A DNA stretch of 64,000 nt from Lingula anatina (GCF_001039355.2 NW_019775569.1:538622-602621); one strand, 5' to 3'. Positions 11,767 to 24,963 are shown, counted from the first letter of the stretch. A program made the numbers and translations. The notes: generated by a model from the sequence alone, not told the origin.

Positions 11767-14279
11767 ATGTAATATATATATATATGGTAGATAGTTAAGT
11801 GTTGTTTGTTATTTGGGCAACATTTATAAGATATTTCATGATATTTGTTTTTTATGTACAGACACAGATGTGTCTGTACATATTGCCATCACCTGCGTCT
11901 GTCGTCGCCGTCGCCGATCATGTCGNTTAAAGATATGTTTGTGTCCATTGGATTCAAGAAAGAGGTATGCCTCTGTATATATAATGTGTTGGATTTTTGG
12001 AAAAATATCCTCCAGCTGTTACTTTGTATAAGATTAAAATATTTGTGTATTTGGGATTTAAGTCCAGCTGTTAAAACTGCCATAGGCAAATCTCAGTTAC
12101 TAAATGTTAACACATAATTTTTTCTATATAAGTAAATGGCAAGTTTTTTTTTTTAATGTTCACCCTCTTTGTAACTTGAGATACCTATCACCTACACTTC
12201 GTAATCAAAGTAATATAAAGTGACTCAAAAGCTTTCTTCCTTCCTTGATTTTTCTTATTAAATTAACTATCCTCAAATAAACTGCCTGGATGTTTAATAG
12301 AAGTTATTGGACTCCTTTAAACTTATCTCTTATACAAAATAGCAACCCATTCTTTTATTCTAACCTAGTCATGCTTCCTTACCCTATTCAAGTGGGCATG
12401 TTATTGCTCTGTAGTCAAGTAAGAAAAACATTTCATTTCCCTTTGGTGCAACCCATCAACCAGGAAGTTCTCACATCACTTCAAATCATTATGATTCCCT
12501 TTTTCCTGAGAGTCATCTGTGTACATTATCACTCCTTGTACATGTGTTAGCATTTTTCTACTTTAGCAGTTTGCTCATATTATTTAGTTGCTTTCTTTTT
12601 TGACAGACCATGTTAATATGACAGAGATGAAAAATCACTTTTCCATATTGATGTTTGTTTTTTGGTATTCTGAACATGTGAAAACATATTTACCTTTTGA
12701 AACCTGTTGGTGAGAAAAATGTGACTTATTCCAACAACTTGTGCATCACATCTCTGTCATGTTTTCTGGACTTGTGTGTACTTTTTATTTATAAGTGTAG
12801 TGATGTATTTATTTGCTTTGTGATAATGCCAGGCAATACATTGTAAATGGGTCTTGATAGCAGACTGTTTTATACAGCTAGTCCTTAACACTTGCAGTGT
12901 TGGCTTTTAACTCACCTCTTACCACTGTCTGTTTATATTCACTCTCCTTATTCATATTTAACACACACACACTCAACGAATCATTTGAAAGTACATGCTC
13001 TGTACAATTCAAACATATTATTTGAAAAACTTATCCATTTTTGATGATTTTCTTATCAACTCAGGAACCCGTCCATAGATATGTATACTCTAGAATACCA
13101 GTAAGTATTAATGGTAGTGTCACTTTATGTATAGTGTCACATATATGAAACCACACCACTGTCACTTTATTGCCTTGTAAGAAATCTGGTAGAATATACT
13201 GCATACACACTAGTTTTGCACTAAATGTTACATAATTGATCACAACACCAAATATTGTTGACACAATGCCCAACCAGCACCATGTGATAGCTGATATATA
13301 CCATGTGATATGTGTAGTTGTCATGTATTAATGTTATAATACCATATTGGAGCTTGTCTAGACGATAAGGTGATAACACATTGCCATGATAAAAAACAAG
13401 TACAGCCAAACTTTTGTGCCAGATGTGGAAGAATTATAGTAAAATGGTAGAAAATTGTGATCAGAGCTTTAAGACTGCCGAGTCAGCAAAGTGTGTTTGT
13501 TGTAGGCAGGAGTAAGGCAAGAGTGGATGCCATGTGCAGATGCACATATATGAGTATATATTCTTTCCCTATTTATACATATGAGTTGATATGATTGTGG
13601 TAAGTGTGATGGTAAGAGTTAAGATTGTGTTGGATGTGGCAGCAAGTCTTAGACCTAAGTTCCATACTGGACTTTTAAGTATTACTATTTAATTCTTATG
13701 AAAATGGAAACATCAGAACATTCTCAATTAAACATAAAGAGTTATAGTATGTTATAATACTAGACCAGTTGCTACATATATTTAAATATATGAATATCTT
13801 CTAGTGAAGACTTTCCTAAGCTGTGTCCTATGTCTGTTTGATACAACAGTGTCTTTTAATAGCAGCTAGAATTGGAATTACTTTTTGGGCTCCAAAAATT
13901 TAGTGCCCATTAAGTCACTTTAACCAGAGAATGTTTAGCACTTTGTCTCCTTCACTCATTGGTCTGAGATAGCCTGACTTGATGTTTTGGAGAATTTTAG
14001 AGGCAATTTTTTGCCACTAAATAGCTTATAGACTAAAAGCAGCATGAATTTGTGATAGAAAAATTCATTACATTTAAAAGAACATTTTCTCTGCCTTGAT
14101 TTAAGATAGGATTATGCCTGTCATAATGTACTTGGTTGAACTTAGTGGTATTTTAGTAAAAAATTACATGACTCAATGTTCATAATTGAAAATTAAAGGA
14201 AACCTTTTGATTAAAAGATCAGTAAAATTTGTGATGGATTGTCATTAAATTTAAAAAAAAATGTTGTCCCATGTTTCAG
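11767..14279. other. Region where SLC37 N-terminal exons are expected but not seen; one unresolved base
   Basis: No exon resembling the first six SLC37 membrane helices is visible. A single N at 11926 lies inside a CpG-rich patch. Beginning at 11920, ATG TCG NTT AAA GAT ATG reads MS?KDMFVSIGFKKE up to a GTATGC donor at 11965, after a possible acceptor ending at 11861. It could be a first exon, but of what is unknown. Another small acceptor-donor bracket (13066-13100) is too short to judge. Confidence 0.4.
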
Positions 14280-17200
14280 AACGCAGAAGAGGAACCCTTG
14301 TCATCTCAGTCAGTAAACAATGTTGATAATCTGCCTCAGGAGCATGCTGAACACGAACCCATTTCTTTGCTGGGGGCCTTGAAAGTACCTGTAAGTACTG
14401 AGGAAGTTTGCCGGAACCTGTAACAGACCTTGTTAACAAAAGTGTCATTTGAGGATTGGAGCTGAAAATTAGTGACTTTGATGACCAAATTAATGGCTTT
14501 TTTTTTTTTTTGGGGGGGGGGGGGGCATTCACAACCAAAGTTGATCCATGGACTAACAGATCCACGGATGAAATATGGCAGGCCCACTTGAAAGCTTACT
14601 GCATAATCCCTGTGAAGAATCTCTTCAGTGTCTATTTAGTGATTATGGGACAAGCTTTCAAGTAAGTCTGAATGAGGCCTTAGTAAATCAATGGCAGATG
14701 ATTATAAGGTTGGCAAAAATTTACCTTTTTTCTGCAACCTTTACTTTTCTTCTAGATTTTGTTTCTGCTGGTTTTATAACAAGAAAATTACCTCTGTCAT
14801 TTCTTGCTGGATAAAATAGATTTTAATTGAGCTTAAAACCCTCAGAAGGAAGTTAATTTTGAAACTCGTTGTTGATAACAGTAGTACATTTGATACATTT
14901 ACTGATATTTTGTTAAATGATGTTCAAATTTATGTTTTCTTCCAGGGTGTAGTAGAATTTTCTCTGTGTTTGTTTTTTGCCAAACTGGTCAGTTACACCT
15001 TCCTGTTCTGGCTACCAAAATACATCAAAGCTACCAGTAAGTTGCCTTTGATCTCAATTTTAAAATACATCTTTCTTTTTAGGATTAAATAAATTTTAAG
15101 AGGTGAAGGGTAGGGAGTCTACATCATTTGCATATCATGGAGACTGCTTACTTAGCCCTTTAATTTAAAATTATCTCATTTGCCTTGTATAAAATGTTTC
15201 TGATTAAAAGAAGTTAAATAGGACATAAAGATTGATTTGTTTGTATTATTAGTAACATTAACTTTTATCTTTTAGCTTCTCTATCTTCTGAACAATCTGG
15301 TGATTTGTCTACTGTCTTTGACTTTGGGGGCATTTTTGGTAAGTGTACCTTCTGGTGCCAGACATAACTACTAAAATAACATTTCTGTATGGAACTTCCA
15401 GTGTGTGTGCATGCATGCATGTGAGCACATGCTTGAGCACATTTGTATATTTAAATTTGTATGTGTATGTCATAAATAAATATCAATGCTGGAACTAACT
15501 GTGACTCAGTTTTGCAAGGTAAATTTCAGATATAGTAAGTGTTGTATGGGTATACATATGGTTGATATTCTGGGTGGAATAATAGCAGGTGTTATATATG
15601 AGTTATGGTTGATATTTCAGGTGGTATAATAGCAGGTGTTATATATGAGTTATGGTTGATATTTCAGGTGGTATAATAGCAGTTGTTATATATGAGTTAT
15701 GGTTGATATTTCAGGTGGTATAATAGCAGTTGTTATATATGAGTTATGGTTGATATTTCAGGTGGTATAATAGCAGTTGTTATATATGAGTTATGGTTGA
15801 TATTTCAGGTGGTATAATAGCAGGTGTTATATATGAGTTATGGTTGATATTTCAGGTGGTATAATAGCAGTTGTTATATATGAGTTATGGTTGATATTTC
15901 AGGTGGTATAATAGCAGGTGTTATATATGAGTTATGGTTGATATTTCAGGTGGTATAATAGCAGTTGTTATATATGAGTTATGGTTGATATTTCAGGTGG
16001 TATAATAGCAGGTGTTATATATGAGTTATGGTTGATATTTCAGGTGGTATAATAGCAGTTGTTATATATGAGTTATGGTTGATATTTCAGGTGGTATAAT
16101 AGCAGGTGTTATATATGAGTTATGGTTGATATTTCAGGTGGTATAATAGCAGTTGTTATATATGAGTTATGGTTGATATTTCAGGTGGTATAATAGCAGG
16201 TGTTATATATGAGTTATGGTTGATATTTCAGGTGGTATAATAGCAGTTGTTATATATGAGTTATGGTTGATATTTCAGGTGGTATAATAGCAGGTGTTAT
16301 ATATGAGTTATGGTTGATATTTCAGGTGGTATAATAGCAGTTGTTATATATGAGTTATGGTTGATATTTCAGGTGGTATAATAGCAGTTGTTATATATGA
16401 GTTATGGTTGATATTTCAGGTGGTATAATAGCAGTTGTTATATATGAGTTATGGTTGATATTTCAGGTGGTATAATAGCAGGTGTTATATCTGACATTAC
16501 TGGAGGGAGAGCAACTGTTTGTCTAGTCATGCTGATTATTGCAGCACCAGTGGTGAGTTTATTAAAGATTGATACAAAGCACAACATCAGAACACAACAC
16601 AACATAATCTGCTGCCTCATAAAAATAAGAATGATAAAAAGATATGCCACAAAAAAGTTTTGTTAATGATTGACAGAAACCAGATCAATACATATTTTGT
16701 AACTGTTGAGAGAAAATGAAAAACAAATGTAGATAGTAATTTTTACACATTTATTTGCTCATTCATGTATATAAATAATTATATATGGTTCATGCTGGTA
16801 TGTGCCCAAAAATTTTTACTGCAAGAATAAATTTAGGAGATTTATGTTTCTTAAATAAATGCATTACTTTTCAGTTATTCATTTACAATGCATATGGGAC
16901 AGTGACCTGGGCTTTCAACATATGTAAGTGAAAATTGAATAATTTTGTATATCCTTTTATGAAAAATTGTAAAATTATTAATTTACACACCCAAATATAT
17001 TTGTACAAAAATTATTCTGATCAAGAAAAAACCTGTTCTGTTCCAACTGAAAATACAATATCTTTAGTTCTTAAAAGAAGGTAAATAAAGAGGGTATTTC
17101 TTGAAAATGATTTATCAGTCAGGTCTATATATAATTTTGTCTTATTAATAAACTAAATGCAGTTTCACTTACCTTTCAGTCCTCTTATTTACCTGTGGTT

Positions 17201-17932
17201 TCTTTGTCAATGGTCCTTATGCCCTGATAACAACTGCAGTGTCAGCAGACCTGGGCACTCACAAGAGTCTGAAGGGGAATGCCAAAGCTCTGGCCACTGT
17301 CACAGCTATTATAGACGGAACTGGGTCTATGGGTGAGTTACCATGGTCATGTACTACTGTCTTGTTATAATAGGTAGAACTGGGTCTATGGGTGAGTTAC
17401 CATGGTCATATACTACTGTCTTGTTATAATAGGTGAGTTACTATGATGGCAGTAAGAAATTGCCATCTTGGCTATAGTAGGTGGGACTGGGTCTGTGAAT
17501 GAGTTACACCAATGATTGAGTTATTGTCAGTATTAAAAATTATAGTATTTTGTTTTGAATGAATTATAAATTGTAAAATCACGATAATTTATTGCTGGAA
17601 TATGAATTGATAAAAGTGGGAAAAAAACATTGATCAGAATTTGATTTTCTCCTTTCCGTCTTTCTTCAGGCGCTGCACTTGGTCCTCTACTCACAGGTCT
17701 TATCACTCAGGGAGAAAGGAAAGACGCCTGGAAGGATGTTTTCTATATGCTCATTGCTGCTGATGTGGCTGCTCTACTGGTGAGTGCCTACATAATACTA
17801 AAAGATTCCAAGAAAGTGAACTTCAGTGTGTGGAAAGTGTCCAAACAGTGCTCTGGAATAGTCTGTGCTGTAGTCGTAGGGGTAGTGGTGGCGCTCTCTT
17901 CCTTGAGGATAATCAGGACTATATCTGAATAA
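14280..17932 (+). CDS. SLC37-family sugar-phosphate/phosphate antiporter, C-terminal half (partial)
   Basis: Seven exons in phase: 14280-14390, 14946-15036, 15276-15338, 16467-16552, 16875-16923, 17180-17332 and 17670-17932, giving 271 aa. Family landmarks: GVVEFSLCLFFAKLVSYTFL, then LPKYI, the FDFGGIFGGIIAGVISD loop, GRATVCLVMLIIAAP, NGPYALITTAVSADLGTHKS, LKGNAKALATVTAIIDGTGS and AALGPLLTGLI. These match SLC37A1/A2-type ER-membrane glucose-6-phosphate/phosphate exchangers of the major facilitator superfamily. The order corresponds to the central cytosolic loop plus transmembrane helices 7-12. The first exon opens in phase 0 with an acidic linker and has no start, so the N-terminal half (helices 1-6) is missing. 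The single N at 11926 suggests an assembly join rather than a truncated gene. The tail ends with an extra hydrophobic run (CAVVVGVVVALSS). The acceptor of exon 4 (at 16466/16467) and the donor of exon 6 are both locally duplicated. Confidence 0.9.
15561..16490 (+). repeat. 47-bp minisatellite built from an SLC37 splice acceptor plus exon start
   Basis: Nineteen near-identical units at an exact 47-bp period (CAG at 15618 and 16464, 18 x 47 apart), preceded in register by a degenerate unit at 15561. Each unit is about 23 intron bases ending GATATTTCAG plus the first 24 exon bases (GTGGTATAATAGCAGGTGTT and four more). The last unit is the true start of the exon at 16467. Two variants occur: A (GCAGGTG, as in the exon) and B (GCAGTTG). 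Order: A B B B A B A B A B A B A B A B B B A, so the middle is a 94-bp A/B dimer array. No spacers, so it is not a CRISPR. Confidence 0.97.
17309..17505 (+). repeat. 59-bp tandem duplication across an SLC37 splice donor
   Basis: The end of exon 6 and start of its intron (ACTGGGTCTATGGGTGAGTT, then ACCATGGTCAT, then ACTACTGTCTTG) recurs 59 bp downstream. Partial copies follow at about 17425 (TAATAGGTGAGTTAC) and 17474 (GACTGGGTCTGTGAATGAGT). GTGAG donors therefore occur at 17333 (the one that keeps frame), 17392 and 17433. Confidence 0.85.
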
Positions 17933-18394
17933 TGTGTGGCTTAATGGTGCTCTGTAGCAGCTAGATATGGGGGTTACATTTTTGTTGTTTTTAAATTTTA
18001 AACTGAGAGAACTGATCAAAGTAGGGGTTATATTTAGTCAGGTACTGCTGTATTTATTTATGCATAAGACCTGCATTTATATATATATATATTATGTAGA
18101 CTAGGAGTATAACTATCTCTGACAGACAAAACATTACCTATCATAGTATTTTTGCATAATGTTATTTGTGTTGAAAACTGATTGTCCAGCTGTTCTAAAT
18201 GTCCTCTATTTATATGTGTTCAACCTGTTTAATGGTCATCGGAGGTGGGGCTAACAGTATTTTAATGTTTATATATCATACTGTGTAACAAGTCTGATCA
18301 TGGCTAGTATCCTTGAGGCATACAAATTATAAAATGAGTGCTGTGAGTCTGAAACAAAAATTTGGTATTCTTGAGCAATCAAAAATAATGTTAA

Positions 18395-18400
18395 CAATAA
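18395..18400 (+). terminator. Candidate polyadenylation signal for the SLC37 gene
   Basis: AATAAA about 465 bases after the SLC37 stop codon. It is the first clear hexamer in a plausible 3' UTR position; no cleavage data. Confidence 0.45.
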
Positions 18401-19638
18401 AGCTTCAATGATACTGGCCTGTGTTGTATTTAACCCCTGTATTTGTGGTAGGATTGAAGCAACATGCTACATGCATGCATGTTTGATGTGGGTAAAAAAA
18501 AAAAAAAAAACTTGCCTTTTTTAAAATGCTTATGGCAATCTCTGTTACAAGTGCTATGACTAAAGGATATATGATCTTCAGTAAGTAGTACATTTATTAA
18601 CACCTAGTGAGTCTGTGATAATTTCATGTTTGTAGGTTTACTGGTTTAAATGAGTTTTCAATCTCAGACCTGCTTGGTTGATATACCTGTACAAAGGGAA
18701 GATCATTTTACTTACGTATAGATTTATATCTTGTTGTTGTTGAATCTCAAACCTAAATGAATATTTGAATAACTTTTTGTTTATTGCATCAGATAGTATA
18801 TTTTCTCATATTTTACTTGTTGATATGCATTTCGAGTATATGTTAACATCCATTTATGGAGGTTCATTATGGTCTCAAAAGTTTGAGGTAAGGTATAGTA
18901 TGTATACTTATATATGAATAAAAAAAAAGCAGACAGTTTATATGCAGAGTAATAATTCAGATGGATAAAGTATCAAATCTGTATAAAAGTTTGACTTTGT
19001 ATCTTCAACAGCATTCCAAAAGAGCAACTTTGTGATGGTATATTTATTTATTAAAAGGTTTTTGGATTGTTGAAGTTATTGCTGATTCTGTAACTTAAAA
19101 AGTTTTGATACTTTTTTGTACAAATAATAAGATCTCTTCATATACATTTGTTGCAACTTAAGATTTGAAGGTAATTTTCAAAATCGCTTTATCTCTTTTT
19201 CTAAGCAACATGTATTTATGTGGTGAAATTGGTTGGTCCCCTTCCCCTATTTTTTATCACTGCCAAAACCACTAACTGATAGAGTTCAGTGACAGCCATC
19301 TTTGATTTTGCAGCCATATTAGTAAATGACACATGTCCTGGTATGCAGTACCTTTGATTATGCCCCAATGTTTGACTGTGCCATATTGGTGCTTGAGTAT
19401 GTAAAAGCATGTTTTGTTCATCATACATTATGCCCTCACAGGGAAAGTTGTGTATTTGTTGGGTCTTGCAATGGTATTTAGTTAGGTTTTACATGTAGGT
19501 GCTAGATTGTTCATTGAATAGGGATTTTGAAATCTGTGTTGTATATTAATATAAACTAAGGGTATGTCTAGCCTAGTCCAGGGCACACACATTACATGCA
19601 TACACACAACACACACATAAACTTATCATTGGGGAAAC

Positions 19639-19640
<2 letters not shown>

Positions 19641-19693
<53 letters not shown>
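19641..19693. repeat. (AAT)n microsatellite
   Basis: About 17 uninterrupted trinucleotide units. Confidence 0.95.
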
Positions 19694-19694
<1 letters not shown>

Positions 19695-20733
19695 TACACG
19701 TATGTCTGTTAAGAATATTGCAATATATTCAATGCAATAAGTGGGGGATATTATTTTGTTAATTTTGTTTAAGTTTTGTTTATGGTTTTTCATTAAATTT
19801 TATGCATATGTATCGATCAAGACATTTATAAGTGATTTCTGGCAACGATTTCTGATACCTGCTCGGAGCAATAAATTGGATAATTAAACCATACAATATT
19901 CTGACTTTGTTCTTTTTTCTTCTTCCTTTAGCTCCTCTTTCGGCTTGTATATAGAGAATTCAGTGGTTGGTGTCGACGTAGGGAAGTGGAGTTATGATCG
20001 AACATCCTGACCTTGGATGACCTTGAATGAAGATGAATGCAGTAAATGGTGACCTCTACCTTTAATATCACTTTCAAGGTGCAATCATTATTGAATATCT
20101 CCCTGGCATTCAACAATCAGAGAGTTTTTCCTCTAACCTCAGACATTTCTGTCTCACTGTAATTTGTCAATTTTTTTTTCAACCACAAAATCATCTGCTA
20201 AGTGTTTTATTTGTGGATTTGAAGCGATTGTGGTTTTTATTCACATGAACCAAACTAAAAGGTGGTTTTATTCAATATTGTTTAAGCGATTTAGACAAGA
20301 CAAAAATATTAAAATGTAGAGTAATGAAATCTGAAGTATATTGATAGCCCCCTTCCTCACCCCCACCCCTCCCCAAAAGTTCTTAAAAATAAAGTTAATT
20401 GATCAGTGACAGAGAAAAGACATTACTACAAAGGCAGTGTTCAAAATTTTTTAATCTTACTTTCTAAAATTGTGATATTTTTTTAAATTCAAATGAACTA
20501 GTTTCTCATTTGGGGGTAGAGTTTCTTAGGTCACAGCAATAAGTGGAAATGAGCCATTTTTATTTTAAATTGTAGATTACAAGCAGGTCTAGAAGGAATT
20601 TACTTTACATATTTTGTGTTTTAGTGTGTTTTTATCTTTTTTTTAAAGATATTTAACCATTTTATCAAAAAATAATTCACCCTTTTAACCTAGATCACAG
20701 CATTGAAATATTTGAACAAGTGAAACACATTCA

Positions 20734-20946
20734 CCCCATTTCCATAGATTAGATCGACCTACTTTAGATCGACCTAACTCCCTGGGGGTTCACGCTAAAT
20801 AGCTGTCAGCTGGGCGGACACGAAAGTTAATTACCCCCTTAAAGCTTGTAGTAGGCAGGACGGACATTTAAGTCGGATTATCTGAAAGTAATCTAGTGAG
20901 ACTCCCCGCGGGGATAGATCGATCTAAAATCTATGGGAATAGAGCC
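20734..20946. mobile_element. MITE, family 2 copy A (TTCCCATAGATT..TAGATCGAT termini)
   Basis: About 210 bp with inverted ends: left CCATAGATTAGATCGACCTA, right TAGATCGATCTAAAATCTAT followed by GGGAATAG. Interior landmarks (GTTCACGCTAAATAGCTGTC, AGTTAATTACCCCCTTA, AATCTAGTGAGACTCCCC) match 31979-32186 in the opposite orientation. Non-coding. A truncated relative lies at 58186-58250. Confidence 0.85.
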
Positions 20947-21099
20947 ATTGTTAAAGTTAAGCTGCAAAGAATGATTCTCATGTAAAAATATTATTAAATT
21001 TTATGGTTTATGAACATGATTATTTTGTTCAATGAGATATCGTTCTCCACACACATACACATATATGTTTATAAGCAATATTTTAAACAGAACTATAGA

Positions 21100-21146
21100 G
21101 GTAATGTGGGGTTAATGAACAGTGGTAATGTGGGGTTAATGAACAG
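21100..21146. repeat. Short tandem duplication (24 bp x 2)
   Basis: GGTAATGTGGGGTTAATGAA followed by CAGT is repeated twice head to tail. Confidence 0.8.
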
Positions 21147-22959
21147 ATAACGGATTGCAAATGCCAGCCAGGTGATTATTTTAAATGACATCTATTTTTA
21201 CAGGCTATCATTAGCTTCTTTTGTGAAATTTATACAGTAACCAACTTAATTTCCAACTTAATTTTTATGGTGTTTTTTCACACAATACTGAAATTGAAGG
21301 TCTCCAAAATTTTCTGTGAATTATGATACATTTGTCTTCTTTTCTTAGACAAGAAGGTGCAAATAATTTTCAGTCCTATTGTAAGGTATATGAATGAAAA
21401 CTATAAATGTTTTCCTTGGATGAAGAAAATCTGAATATGAGAAAAACATTTGATAATCCGTATTTGACTCTTCACTGGTGCATTTGCACTACCAGTCATC
21501 ATTTAATGGACAGATTGTTTGACATTTTGGAACTAATTTCAAATACCATTTTATGAGTTATGATTGTTATATAATAGTAATTTTGCTTCAAATAATCTCT
21601 GGCTAATTATTAATGCGCCCCAGCCATTCCTGTACAATTTAAGCTAATTCAAGCATCTTGGTCAAAAACTTCATCAGAGTTGGCAAGTTCATTTCACATT
21701 CCAAGAAAATGCCACCACTCCACAATGATGTAATATATTTTCTATGCCTTTATACACAAGGAGTGGTTTACTAGCAGGTGGAGACTGCATTGTGATACAT
21801 ATAGTAGATACACCATGGCTGGATGAGAAGTATTACTCCAACCAATACCACAACAGATGAGGAGAACAAAAGATCCCTGCAGTTAGCATCAATGCATAGC
21901 GTGCACGTTTGCAAACCACGCCATGTCTTGTTCTTATTTTCTCAACACTCGTCATGAAATAAATATTATGTATATACCATTACACAACTTGGTTCAAATC
22001 TGGGAAGTACAATTCTGGATGTATAGTTTTTTTTTTTTCTTTTCTTAGGGTAATGACACTGGGTGGTATTTTAAAACTGAAATCTTAAGATGCTGACATT
22101 CAGATGTTGAAATTCGTCCTTCCTAAACCAAGTTTAGTTCTTAGGTTTGTAGAAGATAATGACACTATCTGTAATATTTTACTTTGTTGTGTGTTGTGGA
22201 GTTTTTTCCTCTTTTATAATAATTGTTATTCAATTTTTTTAAGGGGATGAAGTGTAATTCTTAATATTATATTCTAATGTAAACCTGAACAAACATTCAG
22301 AAGATTGCCATTGGCAGTGTCAAGTCTCTTGCTGTTATGTTTTGCCATACATTAGCAAGGTTGCTTTTTTAAAGTCCTGTATAGTATAGATTGGAAAAAT
22401 TTAGTTTTATTGCATACTGTTATCCAATGTAGATAGTTAAAAGTTACAATTATGATATTTGTATCTCCTGACAACTTCACCTCAAGTGTTGATTCATCAG
22501 GGCTGGAAAGGTACCACAAACTTGACAAAAATAATTCCAACTTACAGCTTGTTTTCCATTTCATTTTATATACAGTTTACCTCCTCTTCTGGAGTTGTTA
22601 GCAGACTTGTTAACAAGAAAGGTTAACACATTGAACAAAGTTTCATAGTATGTGATAGTTAAAATAAGGTGACATGGTTTCATATAATTTTGAGTGAAGA
22701 TAATAAATTAAATTAAATAGATCATTGAAAATTTTGTTGTGTGAGTTTATCCCCAATAGAAGTTTTCAGAACATAGTTGTCATGACCAAACTTTCCCAGG
22801 TCCAGACAAGAGAGGGGGGGGGGGGGGCATTTTTTGTGGCATCAACACTTTATCTTGACGGAGACCATTAGGATCGATTAAAAATTCTCAGACTTGTGTA
22901 ATTCTTTGTGAAAAACTCCCAAGGATCAATTTATTTGGATATAGTATGTCCATTTTTAA

Positions 22960-23175
22960 TAGTAATCATCTTTGTTGGATTAAATCAGCATTTAGGGACT
23001 TACTTTTTTCTTTCTTTTTTTTCATTTTAATAGAAGATGATCATTTTCAGTCCTGGTGGAAAGTGTTAAAAGTAATCATCTTTGTTGAATTTAATAAGCA
23101 TTTGTGGACTTTTTATTTTTATCTTTTCATTTTAATAGATGATCATTTTCAATCCTCGTGGAAAGTGACAAAGGT
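22960..23175. repeat. ~105-bp tandem duplication
   Basis: Two units, each running from TAATCATCTTTGTTG through a CATTT(A/G)(G/T)GGACTT segment and a T-rich stretch to TTCATTTTAATAGA and GATCATTTTCA..CC..GTGGAAAGTG. The open frame across it (22946-23227) simply follows the duplication. Confidence 0.8.
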
Positions 23176-24963
23176 TCCTTTTGCTGTTAGCCCAAAACTT
23201 GCAGCAATATTGACTAATGTTTATTAAATAAACCAAAAACCCATGTTATATATAATATTTCAGGGGCCTAAGGTTTGATAAAAGTTGGATAATTAGTGGC
23301 ATACCTGACTGGTAGGGACTTCAGAATTTGTGTGGCAGTTTGTGTTTATATTTTTGTGCCTGGAAGGGTTGCATTCAAGCACTTCACAGTGGAAATATAG
23401 AAAGTAGTTTATGTGAAGAAATTACACCATCTTTTTAAACATGGCAATTTAGGAAATATTCCACTGAAAAAATTTAAAAGATACCTCAGATTTTTGAAAT
23501 AAAGCAAGGCAAGTTGCACGTGTTCTCGCTTCCTCCTGGCATCCCTCCTTAATTATTAGTGGAGGACCTGGTCACAGATGTGGCCAGTGCTAATAAAAAT
23601 GGTAATTTCAGAAGAAGCATTTCATCAAAAAACAAAGTCAAATTTTTGCTCATAAAATACAACTTTACTACACAATACTTTGTACAACTTATGTACACTG
23701 CTGCTAACAGAAAGTCTACCCAATCACATTTGCAGTGAGAACAAGTCATATGCTCTTCAACAGTTTTTTCTTTGTTATCCCTAGTTCACATCTTGACAAT
23801 AAATACCTTTTTTTTGCATGCTTAAAATGTACATACACTGTCACAGCTTCTAAATTTTTAAAAAATATATCATAAACAGATCCCCACAAATTCAATTTTT
23901 TATTAATGAAATTATCAACCCTTGATTGACTTTTTTAATCAAATGACCTTCCTGTACTAGAACACCTGATTCACCTCTGGCAAGATATTTTCATTTTGAA
24001 ATTTGTATGATTCCATGCTGAATCAAAATCCATGACAATAATGATAATAAGTTACAGAATGCTACACAACTCGGGCAAAAAACATTCATTACTACCAAAT
24101 TCAAGTCGCTGTACAACATAGGAACTGTTTTCCAACATGCAGCTTTTTTCATCTGATATAAACATTATATCAGGGACTGGGTTAGAAAAAAAATACACCT
24201 GAAATTGGGGAAAAAATAACCCTTAAGACTCACATCCCTGTCAAATTCTTGTGAGCTTTGGGGGTAATCTGCAAACCAGTTCACTGGAGGAGGGAACACA
24301 CGAGATTCTTAATTATTTTTTTTTTTACAATCTCATCTGTAATGTTTTTTTTTTCTTCTTTTAATTGCACTTCTTTGTCTTGGAAACAAAATTACATACC
24401 TGAACATAATTATCAACACATTTACATTTTATGCAACTTTTTTCACCTGTGTAATATTGTAGAACAGATAAAGATCCAAAATGTCTTCTAATCACACAAG
24501 TTGGGCCTATTTTCACTCTCATGCACTACTGATAAAACGGATCATCAGAACTTCTTGTAATGTCCCAATTATAACAAGCAATCAGCAACAAAATAATAGA
24601 ACTTCTAGAAAATTCAGCACCAATTGTTTCCCAGAGATTGAAACTCCAATGATAAGACACATTTCAAAGACTCCTCTTTCCCCACATGATGAAGTATGTG
24701 AGTCGAGACCTTTTCCAAGGTTTACCGTTCACATGACCTCAGTGCTGCCACATGGTGGTGAAGACCCTAAAAATCGGTTAAGTATACCGACAGGCTTCTT
24801 TCTTCGATAAAAAACAGAAGCCTTTGGCAGACAAAAGAAAGTCGACATCCAGCATTCTAGACATCAGACCCTACAAATTGTCAAGATTTTGTGTGGCCAC
24901 CCTACAAGAATTAAAAAGATTAAAACAATGTAAAAGACTGCAGGTATATGTTTGCAAGGACAT

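Noticed and set aside
11443-11794. Frames with poly IY
   Set aside because: Translation of the (TA)n microsatellite.
15561-16490. Regular short repeats resembling a CRISPR array
   Set aside because: Units are contiguous 47-mers with no unique spacers, inside an intron of an animal gene.
17770-17790. Possible splice donor (CTGGTGAGT) inside the last SLC37 exon
   Set aside because: Reading on gives a coherent membrane helix (ALLVSAYIILKD) and an in-frame stop, so intron use is not needed.
22946-23227. 93-codon frame
   Set aside because: Runs through a T-rich ~105-bp tandem duplication; sequence is low complexity.
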